From contig CANQRR010000029.1 in NCBI GenBank assembly GCA_947626285.1, positions 1-41,035 of the forward strand: a stretch of DNA of 41,035 nt, read 5' to 3'. Positions 26,838-35,278 of this stretch are shown here, one piece after another. Below the pieces are notes generated by a model that saw nothing but the letters and a program-made list of their open reading frames with translations, made no database searches and was not told where the DNA came from. The translations under genes were made by a program, and so were the position numbers. How positions within the stretch are numbered: the first letter of the stretch is position 1; every line of letters begins with the position of its first letter. The stretch is from an uncultured Lachnospiraceae bacterium. GTDB taxonomy: Bacteria; Bacillota; Clostridia; Lachnospirales; Lachnospiraceae.

Positions 26838-26866
26838 AATATAGCATTCATCGGCAATTTGTGCAA
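26838..26866 (-). promoter_or_regulatory. Fucosidase promoter
   Basis: TTGCAC (26866-26861), a 17-bp spacer and TATATT (26843-26838) with a TG extension. Confidence 0.8.
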
Positions 26867-26889
26867 CAAAATTACCAAAATATTTTATA

Positions 26890-26918
26890 TTAACTCGTTA
26901 ATTTATACAATTGTATAA
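26890..26918. promoter_or_regulatory. Palindromic operators between divergent glycan promoters
   Basis: TTATACAATTGTATAA (26903-26918) is a perfect 16-bp palindrome that overlaps the -35 of the rightward promoter. TTAACTCGTTAA (26890-26901) is a second inverted repeat directly beside it. They are likely sites for a GntR- or LacI-type regulator, which is not encoded in the window. Confidence 0.6.
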
Positions 26919-26939
26919 GAGAGCAAAATCATTTATAAT
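26911..26939 (+). promoter_or_regulatory. Promoter of the sugar transporter operon
   Basis: TTGTAT (26911-26916), a 17-bp spacer and TATAAT (26934-26939). Confidence 0.8.
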
Positions 26940-26989
26940 AACAATATAGCTAAATTCGATTCATATAAATCCCAGGAGGAAAGAGCAAA

Positions 26990-27904
26990 ATGAAAAAAAA
27001 GAAAACGTTCACTCGTCAGGCGCTGTGGCGTCAGCGTTATCTTCTGTTGATGTCGCTGCCTTTTGTCGTGTGGGTCATTATTTTCAAGTACATACCCCTG
27101 TGGGGCTGGACGATGGCGTTCCAGGAAGTCAAGCCGGCGACTTTCTCGCTGCCCATCTGGGAGCGCACCTTTGCCGGGCTGAAGAACTTCACCAAGGCGT
27201 TTCACGACCGTCTCTTCATGCAGGTCATGATCAACACGCTCGGGACAAGCATCCTGGATATCATCGTCGGCACGGTGTCCGCGATCGGTTTCGCGGTCCT
27301 GCTCAATGAGCTGAAGTTCAAGCGCACGAAGAAGCTGTCGCAGACGATCTCCTACCTGCCGCACTTCGTGTCATGGGTCATCATCGCCAGCATCGCAAAG
27401 AACATCTTCAACGACGGCGGCGTGATCGATACCCTCTTCAACACCAGGCTTCATCTGATGAGCACGAACTCCCCGCTGATCTGGGTCGTCATCGTCATCA
27501 TCAACTGCTGGAAAGAGGTCGGATGGAACGCGATCATCTACCTCTCCGCGATGGCCGGGATCGACACGGGGCTCTATGAGGCCGCCGAGATGGACGGGGC
27601 AAGCCGTTTCCAGCGGATCTGGCACATCACGCTCCCCGGCATCCGTCCCACGATCGTCGTCATGACGATCATGAGCATCGGCAGCATCCTCGGTGTAGGC
27701 ATGGAGCGCCAGATGCTTCTGAGCAATCCTCTGGTGCAGGATCACACGATGGTTCTCTCCTGGTTCTCGTATACCCGCGGTATCGGAAGCAGCGACTACG
27801 GTCTGGGTACCGCGATCGGCGTGTTCCAGTCCGTCATCGGCATCACGCTTCTGCTGATCGCCAACAAGATCGCCGGCAAGATCGGCGAAGACAAACTGAT
27901 CTAA
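26990..27904 (+). CDS. LplB-type sugar ABC transporter permease
   Basis: This 304-residue integral membrane subunit has about six membrane segments. The cytoplasmic EAA loop that docks the ATPase is EAAEMDGASRFQRIWHITLP. The short basic N-terminus and WTMAFQEVKP region match the LplB group, which imports oligosaccharides in Firmicutes. AGGAGG lies ten bases before ATG 26990. It is followed 12 bases later by the partner permease. The substrate is not given by sequence; nearby GH29 and GH3 genes suggest a fucosylated or xylose/glucose-containing oligosaccharide. Confidence 0.93.
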   Translation: MKKKKTFTRQALWRQRYLLLMSLPFVVWVIIFKYIPLWGWTMAFQEVKPATFSLPIWERTFAGLKNFTKAFHDRLFMQVMINTLGTSILDIIVGTVSAIGFAVLLNELKFKRTKKLSQTISYLPHFVSWVIIASIAKNIFNDGGVIDTLFNTRLHLMSTNSPLIWVVIVIINCWKEVGWNAIIYLSAMAGIDTGLYEAAEMDGASRFQRIWHITLPGIRPTIVVMTIMSIGSILGVGMERQMLLSNPLVQDHTMVLSWFSYTRGIGSSDYGLGTAIGVFQSVIGITLLLIANKIAGKIGEDKLI

Positions 27905-27916
27905 GGGGGTGCGGAT

Positions 27917-28786
27917 ATGGCAGTCAAAAAGAAAAAAACATGGTTCGACTATTTCCTGCTCGTATTCTTCATCCTTCTGATGGTGATCACGCTCTATCCG
28001 TTCCTGAACGTGCTGGCGATCTCGTTCAACGACGCGACGGATACCGTGCGCAACATCAATTTCGTTATCCCGCGCGTCTTCACGCTGAGCAACTACCGCT
28101 ACGTATTCAAGGAGGGCGGCATCGCGATGCCGTTCGTGATCTCGGTGCTCAAGACGCTCGTCGGCACCCTGCTCGGCGTCATCTGCACGGCGATGCTGGC
28201 GTACACCTTAAGCCGCAAGGATTTCCTTTTCCGTAAGTCGTTCACGCTGCTGTTCGTCGTCACGATGTACGTCAGCGGCGGCCTGATCCCGGAATACCTG
28301 CTGATCATGCGCACGCTGAAGCTGGGCAACAATTTCATGGTCTACATTCTGCCGGGCATGATCTGGGTCTACAACATGATCCTCGTCCGCTCTTACATCG
28401 ACGGCCTGCCCTACGCGCTGCAGGAGGCCGCAGTGCTCGACGGGGCGAACGACTTCCAGGTCTGGTACAAGATCATCATGCCGCTGTGCAAGCCGGTGAT
28501 CGCGACGGTCGCGCTCTTCTACGCGGTCGGTCAGTGGAACTCCTTCATGGACACCTACCTGTACGCGAAGAAGCTCCCGACGCTGCAGTACAAGCTGTAT
28601 GAGATCATGTCGCAGGCGACAGTGCAGATCGACCCGCACAGCGCGTCCAACCGCACGGCTGCAGTCACGCCGATGTCGGTGCGCATGGCGGTCACGATCG
28701 TGGCGACGGTCCCGATCGTCATCGTGTACCCGTTCCTGCAGAAATATTTCATCGGCGGCATGACCGTCGGTTCCGTAAAGGATTGA
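27917..28786 (+). CDS. YtcP/YesQ-type sugar ABC transporter permease
   Basis: This 289-residue second permease has about six membrane segments and the EAA loop QEAAVLDGANDFQVWYKIIM. The pair forms the import channel. The C-terminal PFLQKYFIGGMTVGSVKD is typical of the group. AAGGGGG precedes ATG 27917. The operon lacks an ATP-binding gene, as is usual for these importers, which share an MsmX-like ATPase. Confidence 0.95.
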   Translation: MAVKKKKTWFDYFLLVFFILLMVITLYPFLNVLAISFNDATDTVRNINFVIPRVFTLSNYRYVFKEGGIAMPFVISVLKTLVGTLLGVICTAMLAYTLSRKDFLFRKSFTLLFVVTMYVSGGLIPEYLLIMRTLKLGNNFMVYILPGMIWVYNMILVRSYIDGLPYALQEAAVLDGANDFQVWYKIIMPLCKPVIATVALFYAVGQWNSFMDTYLYAKKLPTLQYKLYEIMSQATVQIDPHSASNRTAAVTPMSVRMAVTIVATVPIVIVYPFLQKYFIGGMTVGSVKD

Positions 28787-28849
28787 TTTTTGTCGATATA
28801 AGTCCCGCATACGGGAATCTTATATAAATAATGAAGGAGGAAGACAAGA

Positions 28850-30496
28850 ATGAAAAAAAGAAAAGCATTGGCACTGTTGCTCACAGCGGCTACGATCACC
28901 GGTTCTCTGGCCGGCTCCGTAGTGGCTGTCCATGCTGACGAAGAGCTCGAGCCGATCACGTTCACGTACTACGACGCAGACGGCACGAACAACGCATGGG
29001 ACAACCCGGTATCTGAGGCGATGACCGCAGCGACCGGCGTAACGCTGGACGTCACCTACCCGGTAGGTACTTCGGACGGCACACAGGCGGAGGACATCGC
29101 CCTGATGATCGCGGAGGACAATTATCCGGATCTAATCTTCGCGAAAGGCTCCGCGACCGACCTGTATGAGGCTGGCGCACTGATCGACATGACCGACCTC
29201 ATCGAAGAGTACGGCCCGAACATCAAGAAGATGTACGGCGATGAGTTTGAGAAGCTGAGATGGAGCGCCGACGACCCGGGCATCTATCAGCTCTCCTACG
29301 CGGACACCCGCGCTACCACGCTGCAGACCGGCGGTACCTGCCAGATTCAGTGGGCGGCGCTCAAAGAGAACAACTACGAATATCCGAAGACCATCGAGGA
29401 GTACGAGGCCCTGATCAAGAAGTACCTCGAGGCTCATCCGCAGACGGACGACGGTCTTGACATGATCGGTATCAGCATCAGCGCATCTGACTGGCACTGG
29501 ATGATCACCCTGGGCAACCCGGCAGGCTTCATCGCGGACGCGAAGCCGGACAACGGCCAGTGGATCTACGACGACGACAACAACTTCTACTACAAGCACG
29601 CGAGCGACGACGAGAAGGAATACTTCCGCTGGCTGTGCAGAATGTACAACGAAGGCATCCTGGATCCGGATTTCGCTACGCAGACGCACGACGACTACAT
29701 CGCGAAGCTGTCCAGCGGCCGCGTGGTTGCGATCACGGACGCAAACTGGGACTATGCAGCTGCTGAGGCCGTGCTGATCAGCGACGGCAAGACGGACAAG
29801 ACCTACGCTCCGCTTCCGGTCACCCTGAACGCGGACGACAAGGCTCCGACCCTTATGTACCAGGGCCTACAGGTAGGCTGGGGCATGGGCATCACGAAGA
29901 GCTGTGAGGATCCGGTCCGCGCGATCAAGTTCCTCGACTACCTCTGCTCCGACGAAGGACAGATCCTGTTCAACTGGGGCGTTGAGGGCGTGAACTATGA
30001 GATCGACGAGAACGGCAACCGCTACCGCACAGAGGAAGAGATCACCGCTTCCCAGACCGATCCGGACTACTCCAAGAAGACCGGTATCCGCAACTTCAAC
30101 GGCTTCCCGAACTACGGCGATGGCGCTGAGGCCGAGGACGGCACTCCGTACACCCCGAACACCCGCGAGACGATCATCGCCGCCTACAACGAAGAGCAGA
30201 AGGCCGCCTGCGAGGCATGGGGCGTCGATATGCTGATCGACATCTTCCCGCAGCCGGATGAGTTCGAGACCCCGGCATTCCCGCCGGTATGGGCTCTGCA
30301 GCCGCCGCAGGAGCTGTCTGACAAGATCTCCATCCTCGACGAGATCGCATGGCCGGGCCTGGTTAAGTGCGTGACCGGCACGACAGATGAGTTCGACGAC
30401 AACTGGGACGCTATGGTAGCTGACCTGACCGCGAACGGCATGGAAGAAGCAAATGCTGAGATGACCGAGTACGTTTCCGGTTTCATCGCAGAGTAA
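28850..30496 (+). CDS. Extracellular sugar-binding protein with non-lipoprotein signal peptide
   Basis: This 548-residue solute-binding protein of the LplA-like group captures the sugar for the two permeases. A basic, hydrophobic signal peptide (1-29) ends in VHA before DEELEP, a signal peptidase I site. There is no lipobox cysteine, although Gram-positive members are normally lipoproteins. The mature part shows the two-lobe pattern, with SGRVVAITDANWDYAAAEAV and the conserved SDEGQILFNWGVEGVNYE near residue 370. Codon use looks highly biased, consistent with strong expression. AAGGAGG precedes ATG 28850. Confidence 0.92.
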   Translation: MKKRKALALLLTAATITGSLAGSVVAVHADEELEPITFTYYDADGTNNAWDNPVSEAMTAATGVTLDVTYPVGTSDGTQAEDIALMIAEDNYPDLIFAKGSATDLYEAGALIDMTDLIEEYGPNIKKMYGDEFEKLRWSADDPGIYQLSYADTRATTLQTGGTCQIQWAALKENNYEYPKTIEEYEALIKKYLEAHPQTDDGLDMIGISISASDWHWMITLGNPAGFIADAKPDNGQWIYDDDNNFYYKHASDDEKEYFRWLCRMYNEGILDPDFATQTHDDYIAKLSSGRVVAITDANWDYAAAEAVLISDGKTDKTYAPLPVTLNADDKAPTLMYQGLQVGWGMGITKSCEDPVRAIKFLDYLCSDEGQILFNWGVEGVNYEIDENGNRYRTEEEITASQTDPDYSKKTGIRNFNGFPNYGDGAEAEDGTPYTPNTRETIIAAYNEEQKAACEAWGVDMLIDIFPQPDEFETPAFPPVWALQPPQELSDKISILDEIAWPGLVKCVTGTTDEFDDNWDAMVADLTANGMEEANAEMTEYVSGFIAE

Positions 30497-30547
30497 CTGA
30501 GAATCGCCTGAAATCTGTCACTTGCTGTGGCAGAAAACGGTAAGGAC

Positions 30548-30584
30548 AAAGGGATTGATATCTGAGGGTGTCAATCCCTTTTTT
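30548..30584 (+). terminator. Intra-operon terminator between the binding protein and GH3
   Basis: AAAGGGATTGA (30548-30558) pairs with TCAATCCCTTT (30571-30581), followed by further T residues, 15 bases before the GH3 start. It should make GH3 expression lower than that of the binding protein. Confidence 0.85.
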
Positions 30585-30598
30585 AAGGAGGCTGACCG

Positions 30599-33514
30599 AT
30601 GAAAAATCCTCTGTCTGATACGACACTATCCGCCGAGGAGCGTCTGGACTGGCTGCTTGACGAGATGACAATGGATGAAAAGCTGCGCTGCTTCGCGACG
30701 ACTGCGCCCGCGATCGAGCGGCTCGGGATTCCCGGCTTCTCTGTGGGCGGCGAAGCGGCCCACGGCGTGGTGAACCGCAACGACCAAAATGACTTCGAGC
30801 CGGACGTGACGACCTCATTCGTACAGTCGATCGGCATGAGCGCCACTTGGGATCCCGAGCTGATCCGCCAGGCGGGCGAGGTGACCGGCACAGAGGCCCG
30901 GGTCGTCTTCCACCGCCATCCGTACGGAGGCTTAAGCCGCTGGGCTCCCACCGTGGATCTGGAGCGGGACCCGCGCTGGGGCCGCACCGAGGAGGGCTAT
31001 GGGGAGGATCCCCTTCTGACCGGCGTCATGGCCTCCGCCTACATTCAGGGCATGCAGGGCGACGATCCGGAGCATCTGCGCATCGCGGCCACCCTGAAGC
31101 ATTTCTACGCGAACAATACGGAGATCGGCCGTGGCCATAAGTCAGCGTCGATCAATCCCCGGAACCGCTACGAGCTGTACCTGGAGCCCTTTCGCAGATG
31201 CATCTGCGACGGTCATGCCGAGGCAGTCATGACCGCCTACAACAAGATCAATGGCATCCCCGGGATGCTGAATCACGAAGTCCGCGCTCTCCTGAAAGAG
31301 CAGTATGGTCTCCGCCACGCGGTCTGCGACGGTGGCGCGATGGACCTCTGCACAAACATGCACCACTATTTCGGCACGAATGCCGAGACTTTGGCGGCCG
31401 CTGTGAAAGCGGGCGTCGACGCCTTTCCGGATAAGGCGGACGCTGTCGAAAAAGCCGCGCGCGAAGCCTATGAACTGGGCCTTATCACTCGTGGAGAGAT
31501 CGACGGCGCCCTGCGCAATGTATTCCGCACGCGGCTCCGCCTCGGCCTCTTTGACGGGGAAAATCCTTACGACAACGTGACGGAAGCGGACATCGACAAC
31601 CCGCGCCACCGCGCGCTCAGCCGCAGGGTCGCGCAGGAGTCCATCGTCCTGTTGAAAAATGAAGGCAACACTCTCCCGCTCCAAAAATCCTCCGTCGGTT
31701 CGATCGCGCTGATCGGGCCGCTTGCCGACGCCTGGGATCCGGACTGGTATGGCGGAATACCGCCCTATCGCACGACGCTTCGGGAAGGGCTGGAGCGTGA
31801 GCTCAGTTCCGATCTCAAGCTGCTGTGCTGTGACGGCTATGACCGTGTGATCTTCCGTCTTTCCGGCGATGACAGCCGGGGTATCACAGTCGCCGAAGAC
31901 GGCTCTCTCCGGCTCAGCGAACATCCCGACGTCTTTGTCCTTCAGGACTGGGGCTGGGGGAATTTTCTGATCCGCTGCGAGCGCACTGGTAAATATCTGA
32001 ACCTTGCCCTCCCTCCGGTCCCGGATGCGCAGGAGCGGAACAGCTTCCCGGTGAAAGCGGACTCCGACAGTCCGTTCGACTGGCTTGTGACGGAACTCAT
32101 GCATCTGCACGAAATCGGGAACGGTCTGGTCACCATAACGACCCGCATGGATACGCCGATCGTCGTGGGTGAAGATGGAGCGCTCGTCTCTCGCCCGGAT
32201 GGAATCGCCACAGAATTTAAAACAGAGACCGTACGATCCGGCGTCGAGCAGGCGCTTTTGCTCGCCGGGAGCTGCGATACCGTCGTGCTTGCGCTCGGCT
32301 GCAACCCGGTCATCAACGCAAAGGAGGAAGTCGACCGCTCCACGATTGCCCTGCCTCCTGCCCAAGAGACGCTGATGCAGCGTGTGTTCGAGGCAAATCC
32401 GAACACAGTCCTGGCGCTGTTTTCCAACTACCCCTACTCCATCTGCTGGGCGCAGGAACACATTCCTGCGATTCTCTGGAGCGCCACCGGCAGTCAGGAT
32501 ATGGGCTCGGCTATGTCCGATGTGCTCTTCGGAAACGCGGCTCCCGCCGGACGGCTGAATATGAGCTGGTACCGATCCGACGATCAGCTTCCTGACATCG
32601 ACGATTATGACATCATCAAGGGCGGTCGCACCTACCGCTATTTCGACGGCGAAGTCCTGTACCCGTTCGGCCACGGCCTTACTTACGCAGACTTCACGTA
32701 TTCGGATCTGCGCGTCGAACTCACGGACACTCCGGCTGACAGCGGCAGCTCTATCCACGTGTCCTTCGACGTGACCAACACCGGCGGCACGGCGAGCGAC
32801 GAGGTGGCGCAGGTATACGGAAGGGCTCCTCTCTCCCGCGCGAAAAAACCGCTCCGCCAGCTGCTCGGCTTTCAGCGCGTAAAAAATGTCCTGCCCGGAG
32901 AGACAAGACACCTGGAGCTTCTGATTTCGGTTCAGGAGTTGCGCTTCTACGACGTCGTCAGCGAGACGCTGATGGTCGAGGAAGGCGAATACCAGATCTT
33001 TGCAGGGCGTTCCAGCCAGGATCTGCCGCTACAGACCGGTCTTTGGGTTCCCGGCGGGCACACCGGACAGCGCATGCTGAACTCAGGCCGCCACAGAGCC
33101 GATCATTACGACGATTACGAGAACATCCTGCTCACGGAGGGACATTTCGGGTATACAGCCGTCTCACCGAAAGATGCCTCTGACGCCGGCACGCTTATCT
33201 ACCGGGACTGTGTGTTCGGATCGGGCTCTCATACGCTCTGGCTGCATCTGAAAAGCCAGCACGGCTGCACTGCAGAGATTCTGATCGACGGCCAGACAAC
33301 CGGAAGCTGGTCGGGCGACACAAGAGCCTACAATGCAAATCCGCGCTTTCCGATCGACGAGCGGTCGCGCCGCGAGGAAGCCGTGATTCAGGCAAATCCA
33401 TATGCCGTCTACACCGATGTCCGCATCAGTCTGGATCCTCCTACAGATGGCCTTTGTACGCTGGAGATCCGGCTGCGCGGCGACGCCCGGCTCTGCTACT
33501 TCCGCGCAGAATAA
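30599..33514 (+). CDS. Multidomain GH3 beta-glycosidase (beta-xylosidase/glucosidase type)
   Basis: This 971-residue cytoplasmic enzyme has no signal peptide. The GH3 N-terminal barrel (1-330) has YGGLSRWAPTVDLERDPRWG, KHF at 167-169 and the nucleophile D244 in VCDGGAM; VxDW is the more usual motif. The C-terminal sandwich (345-690) carries KEEVDR at 575-580, the position of the acid/base Glu, and GRTYRYFDGEVLYPFGHGLT, as in beta-xylosidases. Residues ~415-540 form an insert resembling a fascin or ricin-like beta-trefoil where many GH3 enzymes have PA14. A fibronectin-III-like domain (700-805) and a C-terminal CBM6-like beta domain (about 835-971) follow. AAGGAGG precedes ATG 30599. It probably acts on oligosaccharide brought in by the transporter. 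Confidence 0.9.
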   Translation: MKNPLSDTTLSAEERLDWLLDEMTMDEKLRCFATTAPAIERLGIPGFSVGGEAAHGVVNRNDQNDFEPDVTTSFVQSIGMSATWDPELIRQAGEVTGTEARVVFHRHPYGGLSRWAPTVDLERDPRWGRTEEGYGEDPLLTGVMASAYIQGMQGDDPEHLRIAATLKHFYANNTEIGRGHKSASINPRNRYELYLEPFRRCICDGHAEAVMTAYNKINGIPGMLNHEVRALLKEQYGLRHAVCDGGAMDLCTNMHHYFGTNAETLAAAVKAGVDAFPDKADAVEKAAREAYELGLITRGEIDGALRNVFRTRLRLGLFDGENPYDNVTEADIDNPRHRALSRRVAQESIVLLKNEGNTLPLQKSSVGSIALIGPLADAWDPDWYGGIPPYRTTLREGLERELSSDLKLLCCDGYDRVIFRLSGDDSRGITVAEDGSLRLSEHPDVFVLQDWGWGNFLIRCERTGKYLNLALPPVPDAQERNSFPVKADSDSPFDWLVTELMHLHEIGNGLVTITTRMDTPIVVGEDGALVSRPDGIATEFKTETVRSGVEQALLLAGSCDTVVLALGCNPVINAKEEVDRSTIALPPAQETLMQRVFEANPNTVLALFSNYPYSICWAQEHIPAILWSATGSQDMGSAMSDVLFGNAAPAGRLNMSWYRSDDQLPDIDDYDIIKGGRTYRYFDGEVLYPFGHGLTYADFTYSDLRVELTDTPADSGSSIHVSFDVTNTGGTASDEVAQVYGRAPLSRAKKPLRQLLGFQRVKNVLPGETRHLELLISVQELRFYDVVSETLMVEEGEYQIFAGRSSQDLPLQTGLWVPGGHTGQRMLNSGRHRADHYDDYENILLTEGHFGYTAVSPKDASDAGTLIYRDCVFGSGSHTLWLHLKSQHGCTAEILIDGQTTGSWSGDTRAYNANPRFPIDERSRREEAVIQANPYAVYTDVRISLDPPTDGLCTLEIRLRGDARLCYFRAE

Positions 33515-33549
33515 AAGCAATGGGCCGTTCTTCACGGCTCATCGCTTTT
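33514..33549. terminator. Bidirectional terminator between GH3 and pepD
   Basis: AAAAGCAATGGGCCGT pairs with ACGGCTCATCGCTTTT with one mismatch around a short loop. T runs lie on both sides, so it can end both convergent transcripts. Confidence 0.9.
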
Positions 33550-33567
33550 TTCGTCTAAGGATTTCAT

Positions 33568-35013
33568 TTACTTGTGTGCAAGGATCGCCTTCAGATACTC
33601 CCAGGTCCTGGCCACCGATGAGATCGACATTCGCTCCTGCGGTGTGTGGATATCCAGAAGATCCGGCCCGAGCGAGACGCAGTCCAGACCCGGAATCTTG
33701 TCGGAGAGGATGCCGCACTCCAGACCTGCATGGATCACCATAACTTCCGGCTTCCTGTGGTACTGCTTCTCGAAGATTTCCACGCAGATCTCGCGCAGCT
33801 TCGAATCCTTCGCGTACGGCCACGCCGGATAATCTCCGGAAAACTCCACGCTCCCGCCAAGCCGCCGGATGAACCTTTGCACTTTGCGCGCCATCTGTTC
33901 TTTCGCGGAGGTCACCGAGCTGCGGATCGACTCATCCAGCGTCAGCGCGTCCTCCTTCAGTTCCGCAATTCCCATGTTCATAGAGGTCTCCACAAGGCCC
34001 GGCAGGTCTGCGCTCATGGACTGAACGCCGTTTGGCATCAGATTCAGCGCGTCGAGAACAAAATCAAGCGAATCCGCATCCAGCGCCTGTAGTTCGCACG
34101 CGCCCTGCTCCTCCACGAGGAGACGGATATTCGGATCCGCGGTGCCATATTCCGCTTTCATCTGTCTTTCGAACTCTGCCACGGCCGCCTTCAGCGCCTC
34201 GATCGCCTCCTGCCCGATCACGATCCTCGCATCGGCGCTCTTTGGAATCACGTTATCCTTGACTCCTCCGAAAAACTCCACCAGTCCGTACTCCGCTTTT
34301 TCCCGCAGGAGCGCAAGAAATCTACCCATCGCCACGCACGCGTTCGCGCGCCCTTTGTCGATCTCCGCGCCGGAATGTCCGCCCAGCAGACCCGCCAGCT
34401 TCAGCTGCACAGCGGTTCCCTTTGCGCTCACCCGCTTTAGCGGAATCCTGCAGTGTGCTCTCCGACCCCCGGCACAGCCGGTCGTCAAGACGCCCTCCTC
34501 TTCCGAGTCAAGGTTCAGCAGACGTTTCCCACGGCACATCGACAGATCGATCGCTGTCGCTCCGAGAAGACCGATCTCTTCGCCTACCGTCATCACCGCC
34601 TCGAGACGCGGATGAGGAATGTCCTGCGCGTCCAGAATCGCCAGCGTATACGCGATCGCGATCCCATCGTCGCCGCCCAGCGTCGTGCCCTCCGCGCTGA
34701 TAAGATCCCCGTCTACCCTCAGCCGCAGTCCGTCCTTCTCCAGATCCAGCTCGCATTCCGCCGTCTTGTCTCCCACCATGTCGAGATGCCCCTGTATGAT
34801 CAGAGGCTCCACATCCTCGTAGCCGGGTGTCGCCTCCTTGACGATGATCACGTTTCCCATCTCGTCCTGCATGTGCTCCAGCCCGCGCTCCTTCGCAAAC
34901 GCCGCGCAGAAATCACTCAGCGCCTTCTCGTGGTGTGAAGTGTGCGGAATCGCACAGATCTGTTCAAAAAAGTCAAAAACATTTTGCGGCTCCAGGCCCT
35001 GTAATACTCTCAT
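33568..35013 (-). CDS. pepD: Cytosolic dipeptidase PepD (Xaa-His dipeptidase, M20 family)
   Basis: This 481-residue di-zinc peptidase of family M20C cleaves dipeptides with broad specificity, classically beta-Ala-His. Zinc and catalytic motifs are IIQGHLDMVGDK, LGGDDGIAIAYTLAI and MTVGEEIGLLGATAID. The central lid domain is present, and HAGLECGILSDKIPGLD carries the last zinc ligands. ATG 35013 follows AGGAGG. It is on the same strand as hemW, 265 bases downstream of it, and shares its terminator with the converging GH3 gene. Confidence 0.95.
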   Translation of the reverse strand: MRVLQGLEPQNVFDFFEQICAIPHTSHHEKALSDFCAAFAKERGLEHMQDEMGNVIIVKEATPGYEDVEPLIIQGHLDMVGDKTAECELDLEKDGLRLRVDGDLISAEGTTLGGDDGIAIAYTLAILDAQDIPHPRLEAVMTVGEEIGLLGATAIDLSMCRGKRLLNLDSEEEGVLTTGCAGGRRAHCRIPLKRVSAKGTAVQLKLAGLLGGHSGAEIDKGRANACVAMGRFLALLREKAEYGLVEFFGGVKDNVIPKSADARIVIGQEAIEALKAAVAEFERQMKAEYGTADPNIRLLVEEQGACELQALDADSLDFVLDALNLMPNGVQSMSADLPGLVETSMNMGIAELKEDALTLDESIRSSVTSAKEQMARKVQRFIRRLGGSVEFSGDYPAWPYAKDSKLREICVEIFEKQYHRKPEVMVIHAGLECGILSDKIPGLDCVSLGPDLLDIHTPQERMSISSVARTWEYLKAILAHK

Positions 35014-35278
35014 TTTTCTGCCTCCTGTTTGTTTTGTTGTTTTCTATTGCCTTTCAGTATTTTTAGCTCTTTTATTTTGTTAGCGTTATTTATTGTTGTT
35101 CTCTGCTATCATCCGTTACTTTCTATTTCCATTCTTATCTCTGTTCTTTTCCCCACTGTCTTCTGTTTTTCTTCTGGCTTTCCTTCCTGCTATTCTTAAC
35201 TTCTTTTTTCCAGTTTTGTCCTCTGCTTTCTTCTCTTCTTCAATATCCACAAAATGTATTCCGATCGCCGCCGCTGTC
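35014..35278 (-). other. Purine-rich intergenic stretch between hemW and pepD
   Basis: The minus strand of about 35040-35250 is almost all A and G with no hairpin of note. No clear pepD promoter is visible. A 28-codon basic reading frame starts at the hemW stop as ATGA (see findings) and ends at 35196. Confidence 0.5.

Noticed and set aside
31142-32911. 589-codon minus-strand frame opposite the GH3 gene
   Set aside because: It is a shadow of the GH3 coding sequence with no signals or recognisable domain.
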